Part shown: one piece after another, positions 11,400 through 24,200 of the stretch | Position numbering within the stretch: position 1 is the first letter of the stretch | Layout of the letters: each line of letters opens with the position of its first letter | From: Xanthoparmelia taractica | Taxonomy: Eukaryota > Ascomycota > Lecanoromycetes > Lecanorales > Parmeliaceae | DNA: 47,857 nt | Reading direction: 5' to 3' | Assembly (NCBI GenBank): GCA_033085395.1 | Contig: JANQBS010000279.1 | Coordinates: 1 to 47,857 of the forward strand | The notes under the pieces: generated by a model | What the model was told of the DNA's origin: nothing | What the model saw: only the letters and a program-made list of their open reading frames with translations | Databases searched by the model: none | Program-made: the position numbers and the translations under genes

Positions 11400-13959
11400 A
11401 CCACGAGAAAGACCTTAAAGAGCTATATTTAATATATCTATAACGCCCGCAGCATCTAATATATCAATGACTCCCGTAGCAACGAACTCTAATATTATCA
11501 CTTCGCTAGTTTATCGTAATACTAGACTCAATTAGCTAGCAAGACATTATTAAGCTAAATAATAAAGAAAGCGAATATAGCTTTATTATTATTAGAGGAC
11601 TATTATATAATAGCTTTAATTCTAAAAATATTACTATTTAAAATTTATTAGCTTTAATAACTTAATATTATACTTCTTATAACTTATTTACTTCTTATAA
11701 CTTAATTATTTACAACTTAATCTTTCTATAACGCATTACGCTTCTTATAATTCATATACTCTTATAACTTTTATAACTTAATATCTTACTATTTATAATT
11801 CACACGGTTCTTATAACTTACGCGTTTCTTACGATTTACTCGTTTCTTATAACTTATAAGCTTATAATTTATCTCACCTTTATAATTATATCTTATCTCT
11901 TAACTTATATTTTAAAATTTCGTATATATTCTATAACTCTTATTTTTATTAAGCTTATATCTCTTATTTAAATCTTACTTTCTTTAAATTACTTACGTTA
12001 ATTCGTCTTAAATTATTATTGTATTTCGTAGATTAAATATCGAAATTACACTTAAATTAAAGATTTTTAATATATTTTTTATATTAATTAATTTTAGAAG
12101 TAAAGGCGATAAGAAATATGTAAATAAGCTTTAAAAGAGACTTATTAGATAGTCTATTATAATCGTAGCTCTAGAAATAAAATTTATATCTAATAAACGT
12201 TAAAGACCAGGATTATCTTAAGACGAATAATATTATTAAAATAAGTCTATTATAATTATAATATTATTTAAAGATTATAAATCGCTCTATTTCTCTAAAA
12301 GAATAGATTTAAGTAATACGTAAATAGCTAAAATTATGAATTTTAAAATAATCGACGCGAAAAGAGCGAGACTATATTTTATTATATTCTCTACGAAAAA
12401 CTTATATATTAATTATATTAATAAGAATTAAATAAAAAAGATAAAAAGCGATTAGAATAATCTATTACGATATTAAGTAATTTTTAAAATCTATTAAATA
12501 TATAAAAACGAAGAAATAATAAAAGAATTTCCCCTAGTTCTAGCGAATATTAAGATTTATAAATACGAAAATTATAAGCTAAGAGCGGGCTTATTATACG
12601 AAAGCTAGATTTTAAAGTATAACTTTATCGTCGTAGCGAAGAGAGCTTAGATTATATATAATATACTCGAGATTAAGAGAATAAATACTATCTTACGTCT
12701 AGCAACTATATAGATATTAAATAAAATTACTATTATTTTAAAGCGCTAGCTTTATTAATTCGATATAGAGATCGAGTTGATCTCTATCGATATCTTATTT
12801 AACGCTCGACGTCTATATAATATAAGATATTCTTTATTTAAACCTCGATTAATCGATAATTTAAGTAAAATGTTCTTTAATAAAAGAGCCCGAATCTTCA
12901 AAATAGATAAATTCGCTATCTTCTTCGTTATGCTAAGTTCGATCTTATATATAAATAATCTTATAATTAATTAAAAAAGCGATATCGCTAATAACTTTAT
13001 CTTCTCTAATCTAAAAGAACTTAAATTATTATAAATAAAAGCGCTTCGAGCGTAATTACCTATTATATAAATAGAGCTCGAGAATATTAAGAAGAAATTA
13101 AATATAGTATAAATAATCTAGAGATAATAATTGAGAATCTATTTAAGATAGAAGATAAAATTATCTTTCTTGCTATATATATTAAGAATCTACGCTAAGT
13201 CACGAAGTAATTTATAAAAAAACTATAATATATAGTTAAAGTAATTTTTTAGTTTATAAGTTTAATATAGATCGAAAGTCTAATTAAGAAGAATAAGAAT
13301 AGATATATTAAAGTGTTTTAATTCGTTACTACACTATTAAAAGATATTAAGAATATCTTATAAAAGAATAATAATATCGTAATAAAGCTTCGCTCGTATC
13401 TTTTAGCTTTAATAAAGCGACTTTTTAATAATAAAAATAATTTCTAAAAATAAAAGATCTCTCGTAGCGATAATCGCGTTAAATTATAAAAAGAAGAAAA
13501 TATCGAGCTTAACGACACTAAGAAACTCGATAAGGATAAGAATTATTAACTATTCGACTTATCATATTTTATTAGCGATAATAATATCTTTAATATCGAC
13601 TTATCTATTTCGTCACCTCGAAGACGATCGACGTTAGCCTCTATATTATTAATACTTATATCTATTACGCTATTATTATACGTATTTAAATTTAAATATT
13701 CTAAATTTTAAGTAATAGCTAAATTGCTATTCGATAATCGTATTAATTCTTAAGCTATACGTTATTACTTAAATTATTAAATCGACGTCTTATAAGATAT
13801 ATTACGAACTTTAAGAAATATTAAGATTATATTAAGATAAGAAGCGAAATATAGAATTTAGTTCATATTAGAAAGAAATATAATTAAGTCTGACGTAGGT
13901 CTAAAGAGATCTCGTTAATTATAGCGAGAACGCTGATTTTTTCTCGTTCCCCGATAGAT
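11400..13959 (+). other. Long 3' region of gypsy A2, possible extra ORF
   Basis: About 2.5 kb between integrase and the 3' LTR. The first part (11640-11900) is a TTATAACTTA-rich tract. The rest (about 12440-13920) is shared with copy A1 (18490-20100). A plus frame in both copies gives similar text, for example around 13040-13200 (SASSVITYYINRAREY, then IENLFKIEDKIIFLAIY) and an acidic S/D-rich stretch near 13550-13620. Copy A1 has a 1-base deletion that shifts this frame. The segment upstream (12777-12974, 65 codons open) reads in a different frame, so a single ORF is not proven. No known family was recognised. Confidence 0.45.
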
Positions 13960-14132
13960 TATTACGGATAATATCTATCTAATGCTAATATTACGCTAAT
14001 ATCGAATTACTATCTAGTCTCGGTCGTGACTATCTATTAAGATCACCTACCAAGAACGAAGCAAGTAGTATTTAGGTAGCAGTTTTCGTTAAGAAATCAA
14101 TTATCTTTCACTTAACTTTTCAATGCCCAACA
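13960..14132 (+). repeat. 3' LTR of gypsy A2
   Basis: 173 bp, same length as the 5' LTR, starting TATTACGGATA and ending CAATGCCCAACA. It is more heavily C-to-T/G-to-A changed than its partner. The GATAA duplication follows at once (14133-14137), and C1 coding sequence resumes after it. Confidence 0.9.
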
Positions 14133-14137
14133 GATAA

Positions 14138-17100
14138 AGATAATAAGAATAAGAATAATTTCCTTTAAAAGTCTATTATCAAAGTCGCTGCTATTATAAT
14201 ATATATTGAATTATCGGCGATCTATAGCTTCGTAATTTATATCGAATAATTAAGCTTACTAGCGACGATCTATCTAATCGCTTAATCTCAAGCTCTTTAA
14301 AATTAAACTTCTTAATCTCGTTTTAAGACGTTAACGTTATTTAAAATAATAATAAAGATCTTATTAATATTCACGATCGCTATATTATCGACGCTATAAT
14401 TTATTAACTACGTATATTCTTAATATATAATTAAATATTATTCGATTTTTTAAATCTTTACTTTATTTATTAAATTAATTAAAATTAATAAGATTATAAA
14501 TTATATTATAATCGAGAAAATCGAATATATTTAACTCGAGTATAAGAGATTTAAAAGTAAACGTATCTTATTAATTAATAAGTTTAATCTGATTTCTTAG
14601 AGATAATTTAAAAAATTAAGAAATTATTCTTTTTCTTATATCTAACGAGATCGATATTAGAAAGTGTAATATTATTTTTAAGCGCTAGCGCAATCGACTT
14701 TATACGCTTAATATATAGATAGACGTCTTAATATACTTAGTAATAATTAATAAAGATATTCTCGCTTACAATAAGTCTTTATTTACTATAAGTGCCCTCG
14801 CTATCGATATCGATATTTTAGAGTCTCAAATTAATAAGAAAATCTTATAAATATAATATAATTATTACGATTATTTAAGCTACTAGAATATTAAGAAGCT
14901 AATTAAAAGATATATCGAGATAAATCTTCTTATTCTATTCTCTAAAAATATCTACGAATTATATAATATTACTAATACAAAAGTAAAAACGTATAAGCGT
15001 TATATTAAATCGAGACGTTAAGAAAACGATCTAATTTATAGTAATATTTAAGATTTATTTTACTCTTCTTATAATAATTATAAGTTTATAATAATTTCCT
15101 TAAATGATAAGACTCTTAGATTCGATATATACTTTATATTAAATAAGATAGAATTCACGATTTTAAAGACGTTTAAATTATTTCTAAATTAAGTAAAACA
15201 CGATAACTATAGATATACTCGACCTTCGATTCGATTATAATATCGAGTACGATAACTATAATATATACGTATATCGTCTATTTAAAGATATTACTTAAGA
15301 GAAAATTATCTCTAATAAATCTTAAATAAATAATAAATTAAAACGTCTTAAATAAACGATTTAATAAAAAGCTAGCGCTATGCTTAAAGAAAGTAAAGTA
15401 TCGTAGAAGTATTAAATAAAGTTTATTCGAGTATTTAATTATCTTCGTAATTTATAACTAATCTCGAGTCGAGATATTACTTTTTACGAGATCTATAAAA
15501 ATTATTTATTAAATCTATTTTATCTTTAAACTATCGAATAGATTAAATACTATTAAATATATATAACTAATATTAAATAAATTAAATATTAAGATCGTAT
15601 ATATAAGAATAGACTAATTAATTATTAAGTTAATAGATTATATTATATACTTCTATTTAATAATAAGATCGAAATCTTCTTTAACGTTATTTAAATTAAT
15701 AATATCTTATCTAAATTTATTTTAATAAAACTTATCTCTCGCGAGATATAATAAATTAATAATATTAAGCTTTTAAAAGCTCGCTTTAATATTTATTTTA
15801 GAGAAGAGAATCTTTAAAAAAAAACGTGAAATCTTTATTAAAATAATTAATTTTATCGTAATATTAACTAGAAAAAAGTATCTTATAAAGATTAAAATCT
15901 TAATTAAAATATAATCTTCGACTCGAAGAGCGTCGCTTTCGCGTGTATCTTTAAAAGAATTATTGAAATTATTTAAAACGCTTATTAATAAGACGCTTAC
16001 GTTATTTATAATCTCTAAAGACTCGATATTAAATAAAAAGTTTATAATATATTTTATAATTTTTAAAAATTCTTTAAAACGCGAATTATTAAAATAATAC
16101 GAAATTCTTAAAGTTTATTATAGTCTTATTTTAAATTCTTTTATCTTATTAATTAAAATTAACACTTTTAAATTATATAAGTTTTCAAGTTATAAAAAAA
16201 CGATAATAAATATATATTAAAAAATATAATAAGAACTTATTATATAAAAAGAAATTAACTTTCTCGTAATTAATAATATTTAAATTTTAATAAATCTTCT
16301 TTTAAATATATATATTTTAGAGAATAAATAAGTTTATAAAATTAAGCGTAAACTTTAAGAAGAAATCGCTTGTTATAAGACTTATTAAATAATAAGCGAC
16401 TTTAAATAACGCGAGAATATAGACTTTAATAAGACTTTCGTCTTTATTATTGAAATTTATAAATTATAAAGTTATCTTCGTTTTAGCGAGAATCTTAAAT
16501 TAAGAATTAAAATAATTTTTCTATACGATAATGTGAAGAAAATTATTTATATTATATAATTTATTAATTTTAAAATCGATAATAAGTATAAAATATACAA
16601 ATTAAAGAAAACGCTATACGATCTAAAATTGTTTTTTTTTAAAGTTTAACATAATATTTTAATAATATATATTAAGAAGCTAAGCTTCGAGCTTATTAGG
16701 ATCGATTACTCGATCTTTAATAACGATATTATTATTATTATTATCTATATAAACGATATTTTATTAATTAATCTTAATAAAAAGAAAAGTTAGAATATTA
16801 AAAATAAGCTTTATAAGCGCTTTGAGATAATCGATTTAAGCGCGTATAGTTACTATCTCGATATAATCGTTATTAGAGATCGAATTAATCGAATCTTATA
16901 ACTCGACTAGATAAACTATATTTAAAAGTTTATTATTAAATATAATATATAAGAGAGTAAAGAAACTCTTATCTTAATAAGTATAGAGAAGTATTACGTC
17001 GCTAACGAAGACTTTTAGATAATCGAAGCTTCTTATATCGTCTATTAGTTAATTATTAATTTATTAATAAATATAATATTAGATATTAGACTAGATATCG

Positions 17101-17698
17101 TCTATATTATTTTAATAATATCTCGATATAACTTTAATTTAAATAAGTCTTATTAAAAAATTATTAAATATATCTTTTAATATCTTAGATAAACGATTAA
17201 TTATTAACTTATCTTTCGAAGAAATTTAAAATCTCTATTTAAATATATTAACGCTAATTAAGCTAGCGATTAAGATACTCGATATTTTATTTTTAAATAT
17301 ATTTTTAACGTAGATAGCGCTACAATTAGCTAATTATCCAAGCGATAACTTATCGTAGCGCTTTTAATCTATAAAGTCGAGTATATTAATTAAAGGTAAG
17401 TTATTAAGAAAGTTATTTGATTACGTAATCTTCTTAATTATCAAGATAATAATAATCTATTATAACAATCAAGGTGTAATGGCCTTAGCCAAGAATCCTC
17501 AATTCTATACACGTATTAAGCATATCGATATCCAATATCACTACGTGCGAGAGTAAGTCACTGTCGGGAACGTCGCTTTAGAATATATTCTCACTGAAAG
17601 GCAAGTGGTCGACGAGCTTATCAAGGCCTTATATAAGGATAAGTTTAATCGCTTTCGGGATCTGATTAAGCTGATATCATCTCTCTAAGTCTTATTCC
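14138..17698 (+). pseudogene. Copia C1 pol: protease, integrase, RT, RNase H
   Basis: The right half of C1. An integrase core is readable at about 15000-15500. Reverse transcriptase ends around the motif YINDI at 16746-16760, where YVDDI is expected: one aspartate has become asparagine. The RNase H/C-terminal part shows a DTR..F.. remnant near 17270 and then, from about 17465, nearly unmutated sequence reading NQGVMALAKNP, IKHIDIQYHYVRE and RQVVDELIKALYKDKF, the usual copia C-terminus. One in-frame TAA at 17554-17556 replaces a likely CAA. The natural stop is TAA at 17696-17698. Confidence 0.88.
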
Positions 17699-17935
17699 AG
17701 GGGAGCATCGATTGCCACTCATATTGAACAGCTATCATTATTATCATCATAGTTATTCATGGTTATCATTGCGGCCACCAAATCCATAGGGCTCTTTCGG
17801 GGGGTCCTGGCCCATATTAGGGTTAACGTTTTGAGTACTTCACCCCTATTCGCCGCTACTGTTAATTACTACTACTAAGTTTTATTTCTAAAACGATCCC
17901 CTCGTGAGGGGTCTTATAGCCGATCAGATATAGCT
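17465..17935 (+). other. Patch spared by RIP inside C1
   Basis: About 470 bp with ordinary base composition and many CA/TG dinucleotides, set between strongly AT-rich flanks. It covers the end of RNase H, the stop codon and the first 240 bp of 3' untranslated sequence. Near its end is a short hairpin, CCCCTC-GT-GAGGGG, at about 17898-17911. No separate gene is seen in the non-coding half. Confidence 0.8.
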
Positions 17936-18361
17936 AGAAGAATTTTATTCAATTAATCTATTTTATTCTATTCTTATATATATTCTTCGATCTCGTGATT
18001 ATTAATTTTTAATATATATATATTAAACTTAAAAGAAATTTTTTAAATAATCGTTTTTTAATAAAAAATAAAATATTTATATAAGATATTAGAACGAATA
18101 CTAATATCTTTTCCTTTTCAATATAGTTATTTTTAGTCTTTATATTAATCTATTCTTTTTACTTTAATTATTTATCTTTTATAAAGAGAAGAGAGATTCT
18201 TCGCGCTAATTGCATTTAAGTTTTAAAATTCGTTAACTTTAAATCTTATATTAATTACTCTACGTTTAAAAAAGACTCTTTACTAAAAATTTCGATTTTT
18301 ATATTAATTATTCGATTTTTATAGAAGATAAGAGATCTACGAGAATACGCTCGAGAAGAAG

Positions 18362-18485
18362 TATTGAAATTCGAGTCACGTGACTAGATCACATGACACG
18401 CTAAGACGTGCCTTATAATCTCGCTTTCCTAGCTAGTACTTCTTAGTCAATACAATCACTACATGTTCTATCTTATATTTTAATA
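18362..18485 (+). repeat. 3' LTR of C1
   Basis: 124 bp, starting TATTGAAATTCGAGTCACG and ending ATTTTAATA; preceded by the purine tract GAGAAGAAG and followed by the target duplication AAGTA (18486-18490). It has CACGTG at the first of the two E-box-like positions. Confidence 0.88.
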
Positions 18486-20264
18486 AAGTAATTAGAATAA
18501 TCTATTACGCTATTAAATAGTCTTCGAAGTTTATTAAATATATAGAGATAAAGAAATAGCGAAGAAATTTTAATTAATTCTAGCGAATATTAAGATATAT
18601 AAATATAAAAATTATAAGCTAAGATTAGATTTATTATACGAAAATTAGATTTTAAAATATAAATTTATCGCGATAATAAAAAGAGTATAGATTATATACG
18701 ATAAACTCGAATTTAAGAAAATAGAGATAGAGATTCTTAGCTTAACAACTATATAGATACTAAATAAAAATACTACTATCTTAAAGCGTTAGCTTTATTA
18801 ATTCGATACGAAGATTGAGACGATCTCTAATCACATCTCACTTAAGGTATAATATTCTCTATTTAAATATTATTTCGATACGAAGATTAAAATAAGATAA
18901 TCTTAATTTAAATCTCGATTAATTAATAATACTAGCGAGATATATTTTAATATTAGAAAGAGAGCGTAAACCTTTAAAAAGAAACTCGCTATCTTCTTCG
19001 AAGAAAGCTCTATTCTCTTCTTCGATAAGCTAAGTTTATCTTCACGAATAAATAAACTTATAACTAAATAGAAATCGTAGAATAGATATAACACTCTTTT
19101 TAAAGATAGCGTCGTTAATAACTTTATCTTCTTAAGTCTAAAAGAACTTAATTCGTTACGATAGTAATCTATTATAAAAATAGAATTACTATAGTTAATA
19201 GCGCTTCGAGCGTAATTAGCTATCGCATAGATCGAGCTTAAGAAAATTAAGAAATAATTAAATATAGCGTAAAATAATTTAAAAATAGCGATTAAGAAGC
19301 TATTTAGAATAAAAGATAAAATTATCTTTCTTGCGATATATGTTAAAGATCTACGCTAGATTACGAAGTAGTTTATAAAAAAGCTATAGCGTGCAATTAG
19401 ATTAATTTTTTAATTTATAAGTCTAATATAAATTAAGAGTCTAATAAAGAAAAATAAGAATAAATATATTAAAATTCTTTAGTTCGTTATTATACTATTA
19501 ACGAATATTAAGTATATTTTATAGAAGAATAATAATATTATAATAAAGCTATACTTATATCTCTTAGTTTTAATAAAACGACTTTTTAATAATAATAATA
19601 ACTTTTAAAAATAAAAGATCTCTTAAAGCGATAATCGCGTTAAACTATAGAAAGAGAAAGATATCGAGCTTAATGATATCGGGAAACTCAACGCGAATTA
19701 CTAATTATTCGACTCGTTAAATTTTAATAGCGATAATAATATCTCTAATATCTACTTATTTATTCTTTTATCTCGAAGATAATTAGTATTAATATTTATA
19801 TTATTGATACTTATATCTATTACGCTATTATTAAACGTATCTAAGTTTAAATATCTTAAATATTAAGTAGTCGCTAAATTACTAAAGCTATACGCTATTA
19901 TATAAATTATTAAATTCATGTTTTATGAAATATATCGCGAATAATAAAAAATATTAAGACGATAATTAGATAAGAGATTAAGTATAATATTTAGTTTATA
20001 TTAGAAAGAAATATAATTAAGTTTAATATAGATCTAAAGGGGTCTCGTTAATTAGCGAAGACGCGACTAGCGAGAACGCTAGGTTTTTTTTCGTTGTTCG
20101 GTAGATTATTACGAACTATTAGTATCTATCTAATGCTAGCATCTAATTAATACCTATCTCGATTATACCTAGTACTTGTCTCGCCCCAAGCAAGTAATAT
20201 TTAAATAGTAGTTTTCGTTAGAAGAAATTAATTATCTTTTCACTTAACTTTTAAATACTTAATA
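18486..20264 (+). mobile_element. Gypsy family A, copy A1, right fragment
   Basis: Continues the fragment at 1786-2438 after the C1 insertion. It aligns with A2 from about 12458 (GATTAGAATAATCTATTA) to the end of the 3' LTR. Its own LTR is at about 20107-20264 (158 bp, starting TATTACG and ending CTTAATA) and has small internal deletions relative to A2. The region before the LTR repeats the possible extra ORF described for A2, with at least one frameshift. A 63-codon open frame on the minus strand at 18903-19094 has no support in A2. Confidence 0.85.
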
Positions 20265-20695
20265 TAAATATCTTCTCGTCTATTATTTATTATAATTCTA
20301 CTAATCTTTACTTAAATTATATATTCTCGCGAATTTACTTAAGAATCTAAAAGCTATATTAGATTATAAAGTCGTCGCGCGTAAGCTTAAAGAAGAGAGC
20401 TCTATATTCTTTAAAATATCTATATTCATTATAATTTATAAATTACTAGTTTTGTATTTACTTATAAAAATAGTAATTGATTAGAAATAAGAGATAATAA
20501 TTAGATAATTAAATAATTAGATAACTAGATAACTAAATAATTAAATAATTAAATAATTAGATAACTAAATAATTAAAATAATTAAATAATCGAATAACTA
20601 AACAATCGAATAATTAAAGAAAGACTTAACCAAATATCTTATTATTTCGATTAACCCGGCAATTCTTTCACGACTAATCAGCTAGGGCAATCAAA
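20265..20695. other. AT-rich spacer with ~10-bp tandem repeats
   Basis: Between gypsy A1 and the pogo element. The left part (20265-20480) is RIP-mutated with no recognised domain. From about 20489 to 20619 it is a degenerate array of ~10-bp units such as ATAATTAGAT, ATAACTAAAT and ATAATTAAAT. The last ~55 bases (20640-20695) have normal composition. No gene is seen. Confidence 0.7.
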
Positions 20696-20837
20696 CGTCG
20701 TATAATACTTTCGTCGCTTCGCTTCTAGTAGTAGTCACCTCAATCAATCGACCACCTCAATTAATTATATTAGTCTATTTTCTTCTTTTATTAGTTTACA
20801 CTTTACAATTATTATAATAAATTAGATTTATTAAGTT

Positions 20838-20981
20838 TGTCAAAATATGAGGTAGAACACTTAGTTATATTATTTTAAGTGTGCTATGGAAGGTAAGTGC
20901 GATCTATCTAAGTGAGGTCACGTGACTTGGCGTTTGTTAAGCCTTGGTATATCACGTAAGCACGCGATTTAACTTTTAACA
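20838..20981 (-). repeat. 3' LTR of C2
   Basis: 144 bp; on the plus strand it starts TGTCAAAATATGAGG and ends CTTTTAACA. It has a CACGTG site in GGTCACGTGACTTGG. It is less mutated than its partner at 27600-27743, where the same stretch reads GATTACGTGACTTGG. Confidence 0.9.
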
Positions 20982-21299
20982 CTTCTCTTCGCACGCTATC
21001 GACTCTTTATTTAAAATATAAGATTCGAAGACTACGACTCGAACGTTAAATAGCTATCGTAAAGCTAATATATTAATTATAAGAAGTAAACGTAGGATAG
21101 CAGCAGTGAAAAAACAAAAATATGCTTATATTCGTCTTATTGTCTTATATAAATTTTTTATTTTTTATTAAATAACGATTCTTAAAGATAAAAATTTCAC
21201 GTTTAATAAATATATATTAGATTTTTAACGAGTTACGATTAAAGAATATATATAGAAATAATAAGTAATCTAATTAAAATATAAACTTCGTTATATAAT

Positions 21300-24200
21300 T
21301 AATTATAAGATTTTATAAGAATTATCTAAAATATTAATACTTAATAGTAATAATTAATTATAATATATATTAGAGCGATACGCCTTATAATATAGATTTA
21401 TAAGGTAATGGTAAGACGTCATTACGATATTTAATATCGAGAATTTTATTACTTATCTCGTTACTTCCTTAGTAGAAGCTCTTCTAGATAGGATTACGAT
21501 CGACGTTTTAACTCGATTAAAAATAGAAATAACTCGAATTTATTCTTATAAAGATTCTTAATAAGTTTATTAACTATTTATTTATTAATTAATATATACT
21601 TAAGAATAATAATATCGACGATAACTTATTCTCGCACGTAATAATATTAAATATCGATATATTTAATACGAGCATAAGATTAAGAGTTCTTAGTTAATAT
21701 TATAATATCTTAATTATCGTAATAGATAATAATTACTTAAACGTATTTAATATTAAGATTAAGTTAATTTAAAAGCTCTCGTAATTAGATTATCTTTTTT
21801 ATAATCCAAGTTTAATTAATATATTTAACTTTATAAATCGAAAGAGCGATCGTAGATTAACGCTTTAAAGATTAGTTAATAATTATACTATTTATATCGA
21901 AGACGTATCTCGAAGTCAAACGTCGAGTGTCTTAATCTCTCGTCTAGTTCGCGTTTATATAATTAATAAGCGACTTTAAATCTTTTTTAAATATAAGCTA
22001 TTAATTCTTAATATCGTTAAGATATCGAAAGATTCATTTAATAATCTTTTAATAAGATTTATTAAGATTTAAGCCGTATCGAGAGATTATTAAGATAGTG
22101 TATATAATATCGAGTCGAGTGTTTAATATAGCGTATATAAGAGATTTAATAGCGAATTAATAAATAAGTGAATTCTTTTCAATAATCACGAAGTTTTATT
22201 AATAATATAAAATTTATCGCTAATTATAGGCGTGGAGGCTAACGCTAAATTTGATATATTATGCTTCTTTAGAAATTTCTCGATATAATTCTTTTATTTA
22301 AAACGAAGAATACGATTAACGCGATTTTTAATAATTAATATATCGAGGTAATAAATATATAAATCTAAATTAATTATCTTAAACTTCTTATTAAGCTTAT
22401 CTTTAATAATTTAAATATTCTTTTTATTAAGACTAGCGAGAAGAATATTATTTATATAAATAACGATAATAATAATATTATTAATAAATATCGAAAGATT
22501 AGCAGCGATAAGCTCGAAACTTAATTTCTTTAAATAGATAGTTAGAGTATTATAATAAACTTTAGGCGATTACTTCAAATTATAGAATATCTTAATAAGC
22601 TTATATATCTTATATTTTTAATCTTTAATTATATATTCAATAAATTAAGATATATAAATAATCTTTTAAACTTTATCGTATAAGAATATAATTACGGGTC
22701 GGAAAGGTGTGGTATATTTAATGGTATGGGACCAGTTTTTCGAATAACATACCGAAAGGTATGGGATATCCCATACTCCCATTGGGTTTTTAATAAATAT
22801 ATTTCGTAAAAAAATATATATATTTTAAAAATACCTAAAAAGCTTAAGCGAACGCTTATATAATTATAAAATTCTATAAATAGATTAAAAAGATATAATT
22901 TTATAAAAAAAAGTTGAAAAAAAGTTGAAAACGACTATGTTCAACAGATACCACACCTTTCCGACCCGTAAATATAATTTTTACGTTTATTTGCTTAAGT
23001 TCTTAATTTAGAGCGATAGTTAGTGCGAAGATAGCTTTATAGCTTATAGATTTAATTATTAAGATAAAGATTTCGTTAAAATCGATTTCTTCTCGTTATT
23101 CGAAATTTCGAATAATTTAATACGTTTTATATTAAATAATCTTCTCGATAGATTTATGCTTAAGTTTATATACTTAGCGATTATCTAAGATATACGTATT
23201 AGCGAGAAGATTTATTAAGATTTAAATTTTATTAATCTAATAAGATTTAACTTCGTCGCTTATAATAAGCTCTTAATATATTTTTATAGACGAGTTCGTT
23301 ATTATCTTCTTATATATACGAGATTTATAGAGTTTTAAGAAATTAACTTTATTTAATAGCGCGAGAGAATCTAATAAGATATTTTTATTCGCTCTCTAAA
23401 TATCGAACGATCTAATAGCTATTATCGAATTAATTTTTTTTATTAAGCGAGTTATTAATCGAGAGATTAATATTAATTACGTTAAAAATAGAGACGTAAA
23501 GATTATAAAAGAAGTATTATCGCTAATTATCTTAGATAATTCTTTTATTTACTTCGAGTTAATCGCTTATATAGCGATCGACGAGATTATTTTTATTAAT
23601 TCGATCTTAATAATACTTAGAAAATTAAGAATTTCTTCTTTAGCGATAATTATAAGTCTTTATTTTTAGCGCTTCTCTTCTAAAACTACGATAGAGAATA
23701 GAAATTATTCTTAATTCTCTACTATTCTTCGTTTATAACGATAATTAATAATCTTAACGTTAATAATAATATTATCGATTAATTAAAAGAAAGTAAGTTT
23801 AAGAGAAACGTTATCGATTTATTTAATATTTATAATAATTTTAATTTCGTCGTTAAGTATAAATATACGATAGAATTTATTTTTATAATCTAATAGTTAA
23901 TCTTTAATAACGCGATTCTAATACTTCTTTTAAATATAGCTTCGAAGTACGACTTAATAATATCTAGTTTATTCGATAATATAAAGATATAATATATCGA
24001 GTGAAGATTCGATATATATCTCGTAAGGGGTAATATCGCGCTCTATAATCGATTAACTATTTCGTAGAATATTAATAGCTCGAACGAATTCCGATTAATA
24101 CTTTTATAAGAGATCGCTTTCTTTAAGTATCGCGTTAGTCTTATATTAAATAATAATATCGAGACGCTTAGATTTATTATTTATTTAAGAATTATCGAGA

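Larger units (their letters stand above)
4767..14132 (+). mobile_element. Ty3/gypsy retrotransposon A2
   Basis: A 9.4-kb element with 173-bp LTRs at 4767-4939 and 13960-14132, starting TGTTACGG (RIP form TATTACGG) and ending CTAACA/CCAACA. It is flanked by a perfect GATAA duplication (4762-4766 and 14133-14137). Inside are a gag-like region, retropepsin-like segment, reverse transcriptase, RNase H and then integrase, the Ty3/gypsy order. About 2.5 kb follows integrase before the 3' LTR, which is unusually long. The element is inserted in C1 gag and carries a solo LTR of another family at 6351. Confidence 0.93.
2439..18485 (+). mobile_element. Ty1/copia retrotransposon C1, split by gypsy A2
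   Basis: A complete copia-type element bounded by two 124-bp LTRs (2439-2562 and 18362-18485) that begin TGTTGAAAT (RIP form TATTGAAAT) and end TTTCAATA. The 5-bp target duplication is AAGTG/AAGTA. Removing A2 and one copy of its duplication leaves about 6.7 kb. Gag lies left of A2; protease, integrase, reverse transcriptase and RNase H lie right of it, and the integrase-before-RT order marks Ty1/copia. A purine tract (GAGAAGAAG) sits just before the 3' LTR. Most codons are RIP-damaged. It sits inside gypsy copy A1. Confidence 0.92.

Noticed and set aside
6351..11400. Reading the LTR at 6351 as the 5' LTR of the gypsy element whose pol follows
   Set aside because: Perfect GTAGA duplications flank this LTR on both sides at 155 bp spacing, and the pol to its right belongs to the element with LTRs at 4767 and 13960.
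18903..19094. 63-codon minus-strand frame as an antisense gene in gypsy A1
   Set aside because: The equivalent stretch of copy A2 does not keep it open, whereas plus-strand readings of the region are shared by both copies.
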